DNA from: JANNAT01 sp031422555
GTDB lineage: Bacteria > Pseudomonadota > Alphaproteobacteria > Rhodobacterales > Rhodobacteraceae
Direction: 5' to 3'
Length of the DNA stretch: 49,226 bases
Assembly: GCA_031422555.1 (NCBI GenBank)
Contig: JANPLZ010000085.1
Location: 1-49,226 of the forward strand
Both the position numbers and the translations under genes were made by a program. The notes below the pieces were generated by a model. It was not told the DNA's origin and did not search any database. It saw nothing but the letters and a program-made list of their open reading frames with translations. Positions 24,496 to 32,396 of the stretch are shown here, piece by piece (within the stretch, counting starts at the first letter, position 1; each line of letters opens with the position of its first letter).

Positions 24496-26640
24496 TCATC
24501 GGCGGCACTGACGCGCTGGTCCCGCGCCCGAGCCGCCTCCAAAGCCCAAGAGTTCGACCGACAGGCCGAAATCCGTGGTTGGTTGCACACTAGTCGATGA
24601 TGTGAACCGACGCGAGAGAGAAAGATCGACCAGCAAGCATTCGTTGCGGTAGGTCAGACCGATGCCTGCGTTGGCGGCGCGGGCGGCTTGAAAATCATAG
24701 CGGTTGGCGAATTGCGCCGTCCAGTTCGGGGTGATCTTATAGGTCGAATACAAGTTCAGCTCTGACGTGGGATCGGGTCGGTTTTCGGCCAGATCGGCCA
24801 CCGCATAAACATAGCCCGCCGCAAAGCCATACCGCTCGCCCGAAACGGCAGCCAGCAACTCGCCTTTGGTCAGGCTGAAATCATCATTGAAAATCAGCCG
24901 GTTGGTTATGCCCATGCCGCCTGCGATCTTTAACTGCCAACTGGCCATCCAGTCAGAACTGATTCCCGCCAGCCCGGACCCCGCGCTGAACTGGCCCAGA
25001 TCAGCCAGCCGCAACACCCGTCCCGCCGTCACCCCCAACGTCCAGCCATCCGGATCATCGCGCAGATAACTGACGCCGATATTGGCGCGCACCCCGCGTT
25101 CGGTGGCATCTGATCCGGGAAAGCGGTTCAGCGCAAACAGATTGCCCTCGTCAAATTCCACCAGCGTCGAATCTTCATTCGGCAAAGTCTCAACGCCGCC
25201 GGGTGACGCCACCAGTTGCACAATCGGCTCGATTACCTGGGTCACGCCGCCCGGCCCGGTCTTGATCAAAGGCCAGCGCAATTCGGCCGCCACCGCACCG
25301 TGAAACCGGGTCTGCGATCCGGCAAACACCGCGTCTTGACCGATGACGTAAAAATCGGCCGTAGCCTCGCCCAGCACGCCGGCGATCATGCCATTGGTCA
25401 ACACCCAGTCGCGGCGCCAATCGGCCTTGAGTGACACGCGCCGCACGTCACGCCCGTCGGCGATGCCATCGCCGTCGCCGTCCAACACCGACGCTGACGG
25501 GCGGTAATGCGCATGGGTCTGAAACCGCAGACCACCATCGCCGCCCAAAGCCCCCAGCGAAAACCGCCTTGCATAGGTCAGATCGCCGACAATCGCGGGC
25601 AGGGTGGAATTGTCATCGCCCTGTCGGATCGAATAAAACCCGATCAGCCGGGCCGAAATGGTTTCATTACGCCGGGTGCGGCTGATTTCAATCCGGCTGT
25701 CCAGCCGGTCCGCCGCCGGATAGCCGTAGTCCAAAAGATAAGCATCATCGCTGACCGCCTCGCCGCGCAGATCCAGCCGAAAGCCGCGCGGCAGATCGAA
25801 CCGACCCAACGCCAGCACATAGCCGCGCGTTTGCCCCGGCAGCAGATCATCGCGCGATACCGCGCCGGTGATGGTCAGATCGCCGGTGGCAAAAGCCTGA
25901 CGATAGCGCAAATCCACCGTGCGCGCGCCGTTGGTGGTCAGATAGGGCGTGATGGTCAAATCGCGGCTGGCGCCAAGTTTCAGGAAATACGGCAGGCGAA
26001 TGCCGGTGCCCAGATTGGAATTGCCGGTGAATTTCGGCATCAGGAACCCGCTGGCGCGTTTCAACGTCGGGTCGGGCAGGCGCAGACGCGGGATGTAAAA
26101 CACCGGCACGCCGCCAAAACGCAGTTGCGCATGTTCAAAATACAGCTGCTGTTCGGTCTCATCGTGCAGCACGCGCCGCGCGCGCAATTCCCACAACGGC
26201 GTCGGATCATTGGCGCAGATTTTGCACGAGGACGCGATCACCCGGTTCAACGCGGTATAGCGCCCGCCCACTCGCATGATATCGGACGCGGCCAGTTGCA
26301 ACTGCTGGTTCATCACCATCCGCGCCGAGCGCAGGATGCCGTTCGACAGATCGGCGCTCAGTTCCGCCTGACTGGCCAGAATGTAATTCTGGCTGCCGTC
26401 GGTCAACACAATCGGCCCGGTGATGACCAGCGTATCGGCGGCGCGGTCAAACACCACCGACCCTGCGGTCAGCCGTTGACCCTTAAAGAAAACCTCGACA
26501 TTGCCGGTTGCCACCAATTGGCTGGGGCCGGTGATGCGCAGGCTGTCGGCAATCAATGTGGCACGGTCCTGGGCAATGCCAGCCGTTGCGAACAGCAAGG
26601 CCAGCACCCCCAGCACCCCCCGGATCAGGCCTGCACGCAT
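24496..26640 (-). CDS. lptD: LPS-assembly outer membrane protein LptD
   Basis: LptD is the outer-membrane beta-barrel that inserts lipopolysaccharide, working with lipoprotein LptE. The 714 residues comprise a signal peptide (IRGVLGVLALLFATAGIA), an N-terminal OstA-like jellyroll (about 25-130, RATLIADSLRITG, VATGNVEVFFKG), the paired cysteines SSCKICAND typical of LptD, a VFYIPRLRLPDP segment, and a long C-terminal barrel. A late ECLLVDLSLSRRF supplies a further cysteine for the disulfide pattern. The ATG at 26640 overlaps the lptG stop by ATGA. It lies between lptFG and its chaperone surA, matching its role as final step of the Lpt pathway. Confidence 0.95.
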   Translation of the reverse strand: MRAGLIRGVLGVLALLFATAGIAQDRATLIADSLRITGPSQLVATGNVEVFFKGQRLTAGSVVFDRAADTLVITGPIVLTDGSQNYILASQAELSADLSNGILRSARMVMNQQLQLAASDIMRVGGRYTALNRVIASSCKICANDPTPLWELRARRVLHDETEQQLYFEHAQLRFGGVPVFYIPRLRLPDPTLKRASGFLMPKFTGNSNLGTGIRLPYFLKLGASRDLTITPYLTTNGARTVDLRYRQAFATGDLTITGAVSRDDLLPGQTRGYVLALGRFDLPRGFRLDLRGEAVSDDAYLLDYGYPAADRLDSRIEISRTRRNETISARLIGFYSIRQGDDNSTLPAIVGDLTYARRFSLGALGGDGGLRFQTHAHYRPSASVLDGDGDGIADGRDVRRVSLKADWRRDWVLTNGMIAGVLGEATADFYVIGQDAVFAGSQTRFHGAVAAELRWPLIKTGPGGVTQVIEPIVQLVASPGGVETLPNEDSTLVEFDEGNLFALNRFPGSDATERGVRANIGVSYLRDDPDGWTLGVTAGRVLRLADLGQFSAGSGLAGISSDWMASWQLKIAGGMGITNRLIFNDDFSLTKGELLAAVSGERYGFAAGYVYAVADLAENRPDPTSELNLYSTYKITPNWTAQFANRYDFQAARAANAGIGLTYRNECLLVDLSLSRRFTSSTSVQPTTDFGLSVELLGFGGGSGAGPARQCRR

Positions 26641-27737
26641 CAGCCATCCTCCAGATGCAACAGCAGCCCAAGCGCCAGCATGATGGCGGCAATCGGCGGT
26701 GTCCACGCGGCGATCAGGATGGGAATTTGGCCGTTCTCGCCCAGCACTTGGGCAAAGTTGCGCAAAAAGAAGATGGCAAAACCGCCCGCCAGCGCCAGCA
26801 ACACCATGGAGCCGGTTTTGCCAAACCGGGCGTGACGCATGGTAAACCCCGCCGCGATCAACACCATAGAGGCCAGCAACAACGGCAGCGCCAGTTCCAT
26901 CTGCAACCAGACCCGGTGCGCGCGGGCCGAAAATCCGGCCCGCTCCAGATCGGCAATATCGCGGGGCAGGTTCCAGAACGCCACATCGGTCGCCGCGCCA
27001 AAGCTGTTGCGGATACGTTCAACCGTCAGATCGGTGGCCAATGTCAGCCCGTCGGGCAGGGCCGTTGCATCGCGTTCGGGGTTGCCCGAGGCAAGGTTCC
27101 AGCGTTTCACCCCGGTCAGCACCCATTGGCCGGGCTGCAGGTTGGCCTGTTTTGCCTCAATGCGTTGAGCGGGCGTGCCATCGGGCAGAAACGTCAGGAA
27201 CGTCACCCCTTGCAGACTGGCGCCGTCCGGGGCGGCGCGCGCGGCCTTGATCACCGATTGGCCCGCCGCATCGCCCTGGCGCATCCACAACCCGGCCCCC
27301 GACAGCGACATCACCGACCCGCCGTCGCCGCCATAAAGCGCCGACATGACATCATATTGCTTGGACGTGGCGGCCACCAACGGGTTGAACACCGCCACCG
27401 CCAGCGCCCCGATCACCAAGGCCGCCAGCACCGGTGCCGCCAGAAACCGCATCCCCGACCGCCCCGCCGCGCGCACCACCACCAGTTCCGACGACCGCGC
27501 CAGCGCCAGAAACAGCGCAATCGACGCCAAAATCACGATCAGCGGCAAGATCCGGTACAGGCTTTGCGGCACCGACAACGACGCCATGTAAACCGCATCG
27601 CCAAGGCCCAGTCTGGTGCCGGAATATTTCCGCAACTGATCAATGGTTTCGATCAGCAGCATGATGCCCAGAAAAATCGCAAACACCAGCGCAAACATGC
27701 CGATAAACCGCCGGGCGATATAAAGCGTCAGGATCAT
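26640..27737 (-). CDS. lptG: LPS export ABC transporter permease LptG
   Basis: LptG pairs with LptF in the inner membrane to extract lipopolysaccharide, powered by LptB (not encoded in this window). The 365 residues show the family pattern: two N-terminal membrane helices (FIGMFALVFAIFLGIMLLIE; SLYRILPLIVILASIALFLALA), the coupling segment SSELVVVRAAGRS, a central periplasmic domain and C-terminal helices, ending with hydrophobic segments near LALAGGFAIFFLRNFAQVLG. The ATG at 27737 overlaps the lptF stop, and its own stop overlaps the lptD start, so the three are tightly coupled. Confidence 0.94.
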   Translation of the reverse strand: MILTLYIARRFIGMFALVFAIFLGIMLLIETIDQLRKYSGTRLGLGDAVYMASLSVPQSLYRILPLIVILASIALFLALARSSELVVVRAAGRSGMRFLAAPVLAALVIGALAVAVFNPLVAATSKQYDVMSALYGGDGGSVMSLSGAGLWMRQGDAAGQSVIKAARAAPDGASLQGVTFLTFLPDGTPAQRIEAKQANLQPGQWVLTGVKRWNLASGNPERDATALPDGLTLATDLTVERIRNSFGAATDVAFWNLPRDIADLERAGFSARAHRVWLQMELALPLLLASMVLIAAGFTMRHARFGKTGSMVLLALAGGFAIFFLRNFAQVLGENGQIPILIAAWTPPIAAIMLALGLLLHLEDG

Positions 27738-28873
27738 GCCGGCACCGCCGGTGCATCTGGCACGGGCGCGCGCCGCAACCGTTTGGGGCGCTGCGACCAC
27801 CACAATTCGAACCCGCCAATCGCAAGCCCGATCAGCGGGGCGCCGTAAGCCCAGACCCAGCCGCCCGCGGTTGCGCTGCCCACACTGGTGGCCACGGTCG
27901 ATATCGCCTGCACCGCGATCAACAACCCAACCGCGATCAATACCTGCCGCCACAGCCCAAAGCGGCTGAACGCGCCCAACAACAACGAGGCAAACCCGAT
28001 CAGCGCCGCCGCGGCGGCCAAAAACGGCTGGGCGATACGGTCATGCGCGCTGTAGATCAGGGCGGCGCGGCTTTCCTTGGTTTCGGCCATCAGGGCAGTG
28101 CTGGCGGCCAGCAATTCAAACGTCGACGCTTCGGCGGCATTGCGCGGACCGCGGCTTTGTGCGGCGATCAGGCCCGACAGATCATAGGTGAAATCGCCGA
28201 ACCGAGTGATCGACAGGCTGGCCGTTTCGGTGGTCAGCACCTGCACCATGCCGTCAAACATCAACAGCTTCGGCCCGGTCTCGGCGCGCACAAAAAGCGC
28301 CCGCCGCGCGGTGTAGGTGGCGCGCATCTCGGGCGTGCGATCATCGGCGAGAAACAGATCCAACAACTCACCCGTGGCGGCCACTTCGCGGATATACAGC
28401 GTGATGCCGTCAGAGGGGTGCAAAAACTGACCATCCTTCAAGAACCGCGCGGTAACATTTTGCGATATTTCGGCGCTGCGGTCGGCCAGCGCCGTGCGGC
28501 TGGCAGGCACCAGAACATGCATCAACAGCATCATCATCGCCGCCACGATCAGCCCGAAATACAGCACCGGTCGCGCCAGCCGGAACGCCGAAAACCCGGT
28601 CGCCTGCATCACCACCAATTCGCTTTCCTGCATCAGCCGGTTGGCCACATAAACCGCCGCGACAAAGGCCGATATCGGCAGCACAAGGCGGATCACATTG
28701 GGCAGGGTCAGCAGGGAAAATTCCAGAAAAACCACCGCCGTCTGGCCATCGCCGATCAGCTGATCAAACAAGCCGACCGCCCGGTTCACCCAATAAACCG
28801 CCACCAGCACTAGCGAGAAAAACCCGAACAGTGCTAGCAGTTGCGATAAAAGATAGCGGTCGAATCTTGTCAC
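27734..28873 (-). CDS. lptF: LPS export ABC transporter permease LptF
   Basis: LptF is the first permease subunit of the Lpt exporter. The 379 residues start at a GTG (28873) with an AAGGGG ten or so bases upstream. It opens RFDRYLLSQLLALFGFFSLV, followed by PNVIRLVLPISAFVAAVYVANR and the coupling motif ESELVVMQATGFSAF. A periplasmic domain follows, then C-terminal helices (FLAAAAALIGFASLLLGAF and later). It heads the minus-strand operon lptF-lptG-lptD-surA-pdxA-rsmA and is divergent from pepA over 140 bases, where both promoters must lie. Confidence 0.94.
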   Translation of the reverse strand: MTRFDRYLLSQLLALFGFFSLVLVAVYWVNRAVGLFDQLIGDGQTAVVFLEFSLLTLPNVIRLVLPISAFVAAVYVANRLMQESELVVMQATGFSAFRLARPVLYFGLIVAAMMMLLMHVLVPASRTALADRSAEISQNVTARFLKDGQFLHPSDGITLYIREVAATGELLDLFLADDRTPEMRATYTARRALFVRAETGPKLLMFDGMVQVLTTETASLSITRFGDFTYDLSGLIAAQSRGPRNAAEASTFELLAASTALMAETKESRAALIYSAHDRIAQPFLAAAAALIGFASLLLGAFSRFGLWRQVLIAVGLLIAVQAISTVATSVGSATAGGWVWAYGAPLIGLAIGGFELWWSQRPKRLRRAPVPDAPAVPA

Positions 28874-28906
28874 GAAGGCTTTGCCCCTTAAGTGTTGCGG
28901 GACGCT

Positions 28907-28920
28907 AGCCGATAACGGCT
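28907..28920. promoter_or_regulatory. Small inverted repeat in the lptF-pepA divergent region
   Basis: AGCCG and CGGCT separated by ATAA form a short inverted repeat between the divergent starts. It could be an operator or a leader hairpin. No clear promoter boxes were recognised around it. Confidence 0.2.
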
Positions 28921-29013
28921 GTGGGGAAAACTGCTATCTGGCCTTTCCTCCACCCCTTCGCTAGCCTTGCGCGAATGCGTGCCCATCCCGCTGCCCCACT
29001 TTCGGAGAATACC

Positions 29014-30486
29014 ATGTCCCACCCGCTTGAATTGCAGTTCCACTCCCCCGATCTGGCGACCGTTCCGCATATTACCGGGCGCATTGTGTTGGTGGTGGAT
29101 GGCACGGCACCGGGCACACCGGCGGCCAAACTGGTGAACAAGCTGATGCGGGGGGCCGTGGCCCGCGCGATAGCATCTGACGCGTTTGCCAAGTTGAAAC
29201 CGGGCGATGCGCTGGATCTGGCCTATCCGGCGGGGCTGGTGGCCGAGGCGGTGCAACTGCTGCGCCTGCCGCGCAAATCATCGGTTGCCGAGGCGCGCCG
29301 CGCGGGGGCCACCGTGGCGCGTGGCCTTGGGGTGGCGGGGGCTGTGGTTTACGCCGAAAACCATCCGATGGCGACAGAGCTGTCGTTCGGTCTGGCTTTG
29401 CGGGCCTATGAATTTGCCCCGCACAAAACCGCCGCCGCCAAGGTCATCGGCCCCGTCACCTTGTGCGTGGCCAACCCCGAACAGATCGCAGCCCTTGCGG
29501 CCCCCATGGCGGCCGTGGCCGAAGGCGTGTTCTTCACCCGCGATCTGGTGAACGAGCCTGCCAATATCCTGACCACCGATGATTTTGCAGCCCGGCTGGC
29601 CGCGATGCAGGAACTGGGGCTGGACGTTGAAATTCTGGAAGAAGATCAGTTGGCAAAACTGGGCATGCGCGCGCTGCTGGGGGTTGGGCAAGGCTCGGAA
29701 AGTCCGTCCAAAGTGGTGGTGATGCAGTGGCATGGCGGCCCCAAGGGCGAGGCCCCGTTTGCGCTGGTTGGCAAGGGCGTGGTGTTTGACACCGGCGGTA
29801 TTTCGATCAAACCGGCGGGCGGTATGGAAGACATGACGATGGATATGGGCGGGGCGGGCGTGGTTGCCGGCGTGATGCGCACGCTGGCCCTGCGCGGCGC
29901 GCGCGCAAATGTCGTCGGTCTGGTTGGCATTGTCGAAAACATGCCCGACGGGCGCGCGCAACGCCCCGGAGACGTCGTGCGCTCGATGAAGGGCGACACC
30001 ATCGAGGTGATCAACACCGATGCCGAAGGGCGTTTGGTGCTGGCCGATGTGCTGTGGTACGCGCAAGATCGGTTCAAACCCACGGGCATGATCAATCTGG
30101 CCACCCTGACCGGGGCGATCATCGTGGCCTTGGGCCATGAAAATGCGGGCGTGTTTTCCAACAATGATGCCTTGTGTGCGGCGTTCCTGAAGGCGGCCGA
30201 GGCCGAAGGCGAAGGTGCATGGCGCATGCCGATGGGCCCGGCCTATGATGACAAGTTGAAATCGCGGGTGGCCGACATGGTCAATTCCTGCGGCCGCGAT
30301 GGCGGGGCGATCACCGCCGCACAATTCTTGCGCCGCTTTGTCAAGGATGATGTGCCGTGGTGCCATCTGGATATCGCGGGCACGGCTTTGCTGAAATCCG
30401 ACAGCACGCTGGCCCCCAAAGGCGCCACCGGTTGGGGTGTCATGGCGCTGAACCGACTGATCCGCGATATGTTTGAAGGCAAATAA
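29014..30486 (+). CDS. pepA: Leucyl (cytosol) aminopeptidase
   Basis: This is an M17 family metallo-aminopeptidase that releases N-terminal residues from peptides in the cytosol. The 490 residues comprise an N-terminal regulatory domain and a C-terminal catalytic domain with GKGVVFDTGGISIKP (Lys254 and the metal-ligand Lys266), MDMGGAGVVAGVM and the signature NTDAEGRLVLADVL. The ATG at 29014 is chosen because CGGAG precedes it and the longer frame upstream is not protein-like. In E. coli PepA also binds DNA as an accessory factor; nothing here tests that. holC follows, a pairing common in proteobacteria. Confidence 0.95.
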   Translation: MSHPLELQFHSPDLATVPHITGRIVLVVDGTAPGTPAAKLVNKLMRGAVARAIASDAFAKLKPGDALDLAYPAGLVAEAVQLLRLPRKSSVAEARRAGATVARGLGVAGAVVYAENHPMATELSFGLALRAYEFAPHKTAAAKVIGPVTLCVANPEQIAALAAPMAAVAEGVFFTRDLVNEPANILTTDDFAARLAAMQELGLDVEILEEDQLAKLGMRALLGVGQGSESPSKVVVMQWHGGPKGEAPFALVGKGVVFDTGGISIKPAGGMEDMTMDMGGAGVVAGVMRTLALRGARANVVGLVGIVENMPDGRAQRPGDVVRSMKGDTIEVINTDAEGRLVLADVLWYAQDRFKPTGMINLATLTGAIIVALGHENAGVFSNNDALCAAFLKAAEAEGEGAWRMPMGPAYDDKLKSRVADMVNSCGRDGGAITAAQFLRRFVKDDVPWCHLDIAGTALLKSDSTLAPKGATGWGVMALNRLIRDMFEGK

Positions 30487-30541
30487 CCGTGATCCGTCGC
30501 AACGCGCAGTGTCGGACATCCGTGCAACAGCGGGTGCTGTG

Positions 30542-30997
30542 ATGGGCACGGCGATGTTTTACCATCTGACACGGTCAACGCCTGCGCAAACGCTGGCGAT
30601 GATCCTGCCGCGGGCGTTGGAACAGGGCTGGCGGGTGATGCTGCGCAGCCCGGATGCCGCGTCGCTTGCCCGGCTGGACGACAGACTGTGGCAGATCGGC
30701 GATGACAGCTTTTTGCCGCATGCGATGGCGGGCGGGGGGCAAGACACGAATCAGCCGGTGTTGCTGGGCAGCGGGGCCATTGGTAACGGCGCAAACGGTT
30801 TGGTTTTGCTGGACGGTGCCGACACCGACCCGTCAGAGGCTGTGGCGCTGGAACGGGTCTGGACCTTATTTGATGGCAATGATCCGGCGGCGGTTGCGGC
30901 GGCCAGAACGCTGTGGAGCAAACTGACCACCGCCGGCATGCCCGCACAATATTGGTCCGAGCAAAGCGGCAAATGGGAAAAAAAGGCCGAAAAATAG
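30542..30997 (+). CDS. holC: DNA polymerase III chi subunit
   Basis: Chi links the clamp-loader complex to single-stranded DNA-binding protein. The 151-residue length is normal. Family segments are MFYHLTRSTPAQTLAMILPRAL (in part), the central LDDRLWQIGDDSFLPH and PVLLGSG, and the C-terminal WSKLTTAGMPAQYWSEQSGKWEKK, whose lysine-rich end is typical. The start is uncertain: ATG 30542 or ATG 30554 (immediately before FYHLTR). No strong ribosome-binding site marks either one. It lies 55 bases after pepA and is probably co-transcribed with it. Confidence 0.93.
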   Translation: MGTAMFYHLTRSTPAQTLAMILPRALEQGWRVMLRSPDAASLARLDDRLWQIGDDSFLPHAMAGGGQDTNQPVLLGSGAIGNGANGLVLLDGADTDPSEAVALERVWTLFDGNDPAAVAAARTLWSKLTTAGMPAQYWSEQSGKWEKKAEK

Positions 30998-31036
30998 CCG
31001 ATCAAACCGCCCCCGCGGCGAACCGGTAAAATTTGG

Positions 31037-31124
31037 CTAAAATTTGCGGTTTCATTTTGGCGCAAATACTCCACGGGGGAGCCGCAAAAGCGCCAGCTTT
31101 TGGGGCAGGGGGTGTGAAACCCCC
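31037..31124. repeat. Composite intergenic repeat with terminator-like hairpins
   Basis: The unit at 31037-31072 (CTAAAATTTGC, then GGTTTCATTTTGGCGC and CAAATACTCC) matches the arms at 12571-12661. Next, CAAAAGC (31085-31091) pairs with GCTTTTG (31096-31102). Then GGGGG-TGTGAAA-CCCCC (31108-31124) is the exact reverse complement of 43207-43223. It fills the gap between convergent holC and the protease gene and probably terminates both. Confidence 0.8.
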
Positions 31125-31143
31125 GTCTTGCCGTCCCACCGGA

Positions 31144-31719
31144 TCAGCGGCGCAGAACCATCCTGCCATCTGCGATCTGGATGTCGAACATCCCCAGATA
31201 ATCCATCCCCAACAGCGATCCCTCCATCGCCGCCCCGTTGACCCAAGCCGTCACATCGCGGTCGGCAAACGGGCCCAGAATAACTGACGCCAACCGGGTG
31301 CGCGCGATGTCCACGGTGCCGTTGGCGGTCTCGGCGCTGTGCCTGAAATTCAGATCCTGCAGCGATATGCCAACGCGTTCCGCATCTTTTGGCGACAACA
31401 CCATATTGGTCGCCCCGGTATCGGCCACAAACCGCACCTCGGTGCCATTGATCAGCAGCGTCAGGTAATAATGCCGGTCAGCCTCTTGCGGCACGATCAA
31501 TTCGCCCGCCTCACCAACGCTTTGCCGCAACCCGGTGCCGATGTTCAGATCATTCCACAGCCCATAGCCCGCCATCAAGCCGATGATGATCATCCCCCAA
31601 GCCAGCCCGCTGCGCAGCGCATGTCCCATGCGTTGACGGAATTCCACGAAAAACCACCCCGCCAGCGCCGCCAGCATCAGGCCCAGATAAATCAGCCGGG
31701 CAACACTGTCGTCACTCAT
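31144..31719 (-). CDS. Membrane-anchored retropepsin-like aspartic protease (TIGR02281 type)
   Basis: This 191-residue protein has two predicted membrane helices (about 8-26 and 38-56) followed by a single retropepsin-like domain. The active-site motif is FVADTGATNMVLSP (Asp100-Thr-Gly-Ala). A second hallmark, NGAAMEGSLLGMDYLGMFDIQI, matches the family's C-terminal flap and core strands. Retropepsins act as dimers, each giving one Asp. The domain probably faces the periplasm. The physiological substrate is unknown. The ATG at 31719 overlaps the marC stop (ATGA), so the two are translated together. Confidence 0.85.
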   Translation of the reverse strand: MSDDSVARLIYLGLMLAALAGWFFVEFRQRMGHALRSGLAWGMIIIGLMAGYGLWNDLNIGTGLRQSVGEAGELIVPQEADRHYYLTLLINGTEVRFVADTGATNMVLSPKDAERVGISLQDLNFRHSAETANGTVDIARTRLASVILGPFADRDVTAWVNGAAMEGSLLGMDYLGMFDIQIADGRMVLRR

Positions 31720-32336
31720 CCGATCAGCCCGGTGCCACGCACGCCGTCGATGACAAATTGCACCGAGAGGGCAGCCAGCAACATGCCCAGCAGCCGGGTG
31801 ATCACGATGGTGCCGGTGCGGCCCAGCAACCGCTCCAGCGGCGGTGAGGCAAGCAAGAATAGATAGGTCGCCAGCATCATCGCAAGCAAAAGCCCCATCA
31901 CCGCCGCCGTCCCGCCCCAACCGGGGCCGGATTGGCCCACCAGCAAAATCATTGTCGCAATCGCGCCGGGTCCAGCGATCAGCGGCGTCGCCAAGGGAAA
32001 CACCGACGGGTCATGGTCGGGATCGGCTTGCTGGCCTTCACGGCGCTGGGTGCGGCGTTCAAACAGCATGTCCAGCGCGGTCAAAAACAACAAAATCCCG
32101 CCAGCAATGCGAAACGCCGGCATTGATATGCCGATAAAGCCCAGAACGGTTTCCCCCGCCAGCCCGAACACCATCAGCAGAATCGTGGCAATGATACAGG
32201 CGCGGCGCGCCATGGCCGCGCGCCTTTCGGCATCCATCCCGGTGGTCAGGGCGATGAACAAAGGCACCAGTCCGGGCGGATCAATCACCACAAACAGGGT
32301 GGCAAAAGCGGTGATCAAAAAGGCGCTATCGGGCAT
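31716..32336 (-). CDS. MarC family integral membrane protein
   Basis: A six-helix inner-membrane protein of the MarC/NAAT family (206 residues). The role of most members is not established. Seen: FATLFVVIDPPGLVPLFIALT near the N-terminus, FRIAGGILLFLTALDMLFE, the conserved FPLATPLIAGPGAIATMILL and a C-terminal ITRLLGMLLAALSVQFVIDG. The ATG at 32336 has GAGG upstream and removes 12 residues from the longest frame. It overlaps the protease gene by four bases. Confidence 0.9.
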   Translation of the reverse strand: MPDSAFLITAFATLFVVIDPPGLVPLFIALTTGMDAERRAAMARRACIIATILLMVFGLAGETVLGFIGISMPAFRIAGGILLFLTALDMLFERRTQRREGQQADPDHDPSVFPLATPLIAGPGAIATMILLVGQSGPGWGGTAAVMGLLLAMMLATYLFLLASPPLERLLGRTGTIVITRLLGMLLAALSVQFVIDGVRGTGLIG

Positions 32337-32396
32337 GAAACCTCGCATTTGTTGGCGCCACCATGGCGGCAAGCCATCCCGCGCACAACGGCCAAG

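Noticed and set aside
24431..24508. Longer surA start at 24508
   Set aside because: It would overlap the lptD end and put 26 Pro/Arg-rich residues before a clear signal peptide that starts at 24430.
25507..27848. Long plus-strand frames opposite lptD and lptG
   Set aside because: Gln/His/Arg-rich shadows of the minus-strand lpt genes. No family features.
29278..30549. 423-codon frame antisense to pepA
   Set aside because: Shadow of pepA; His/Gly-rich with no motifs.
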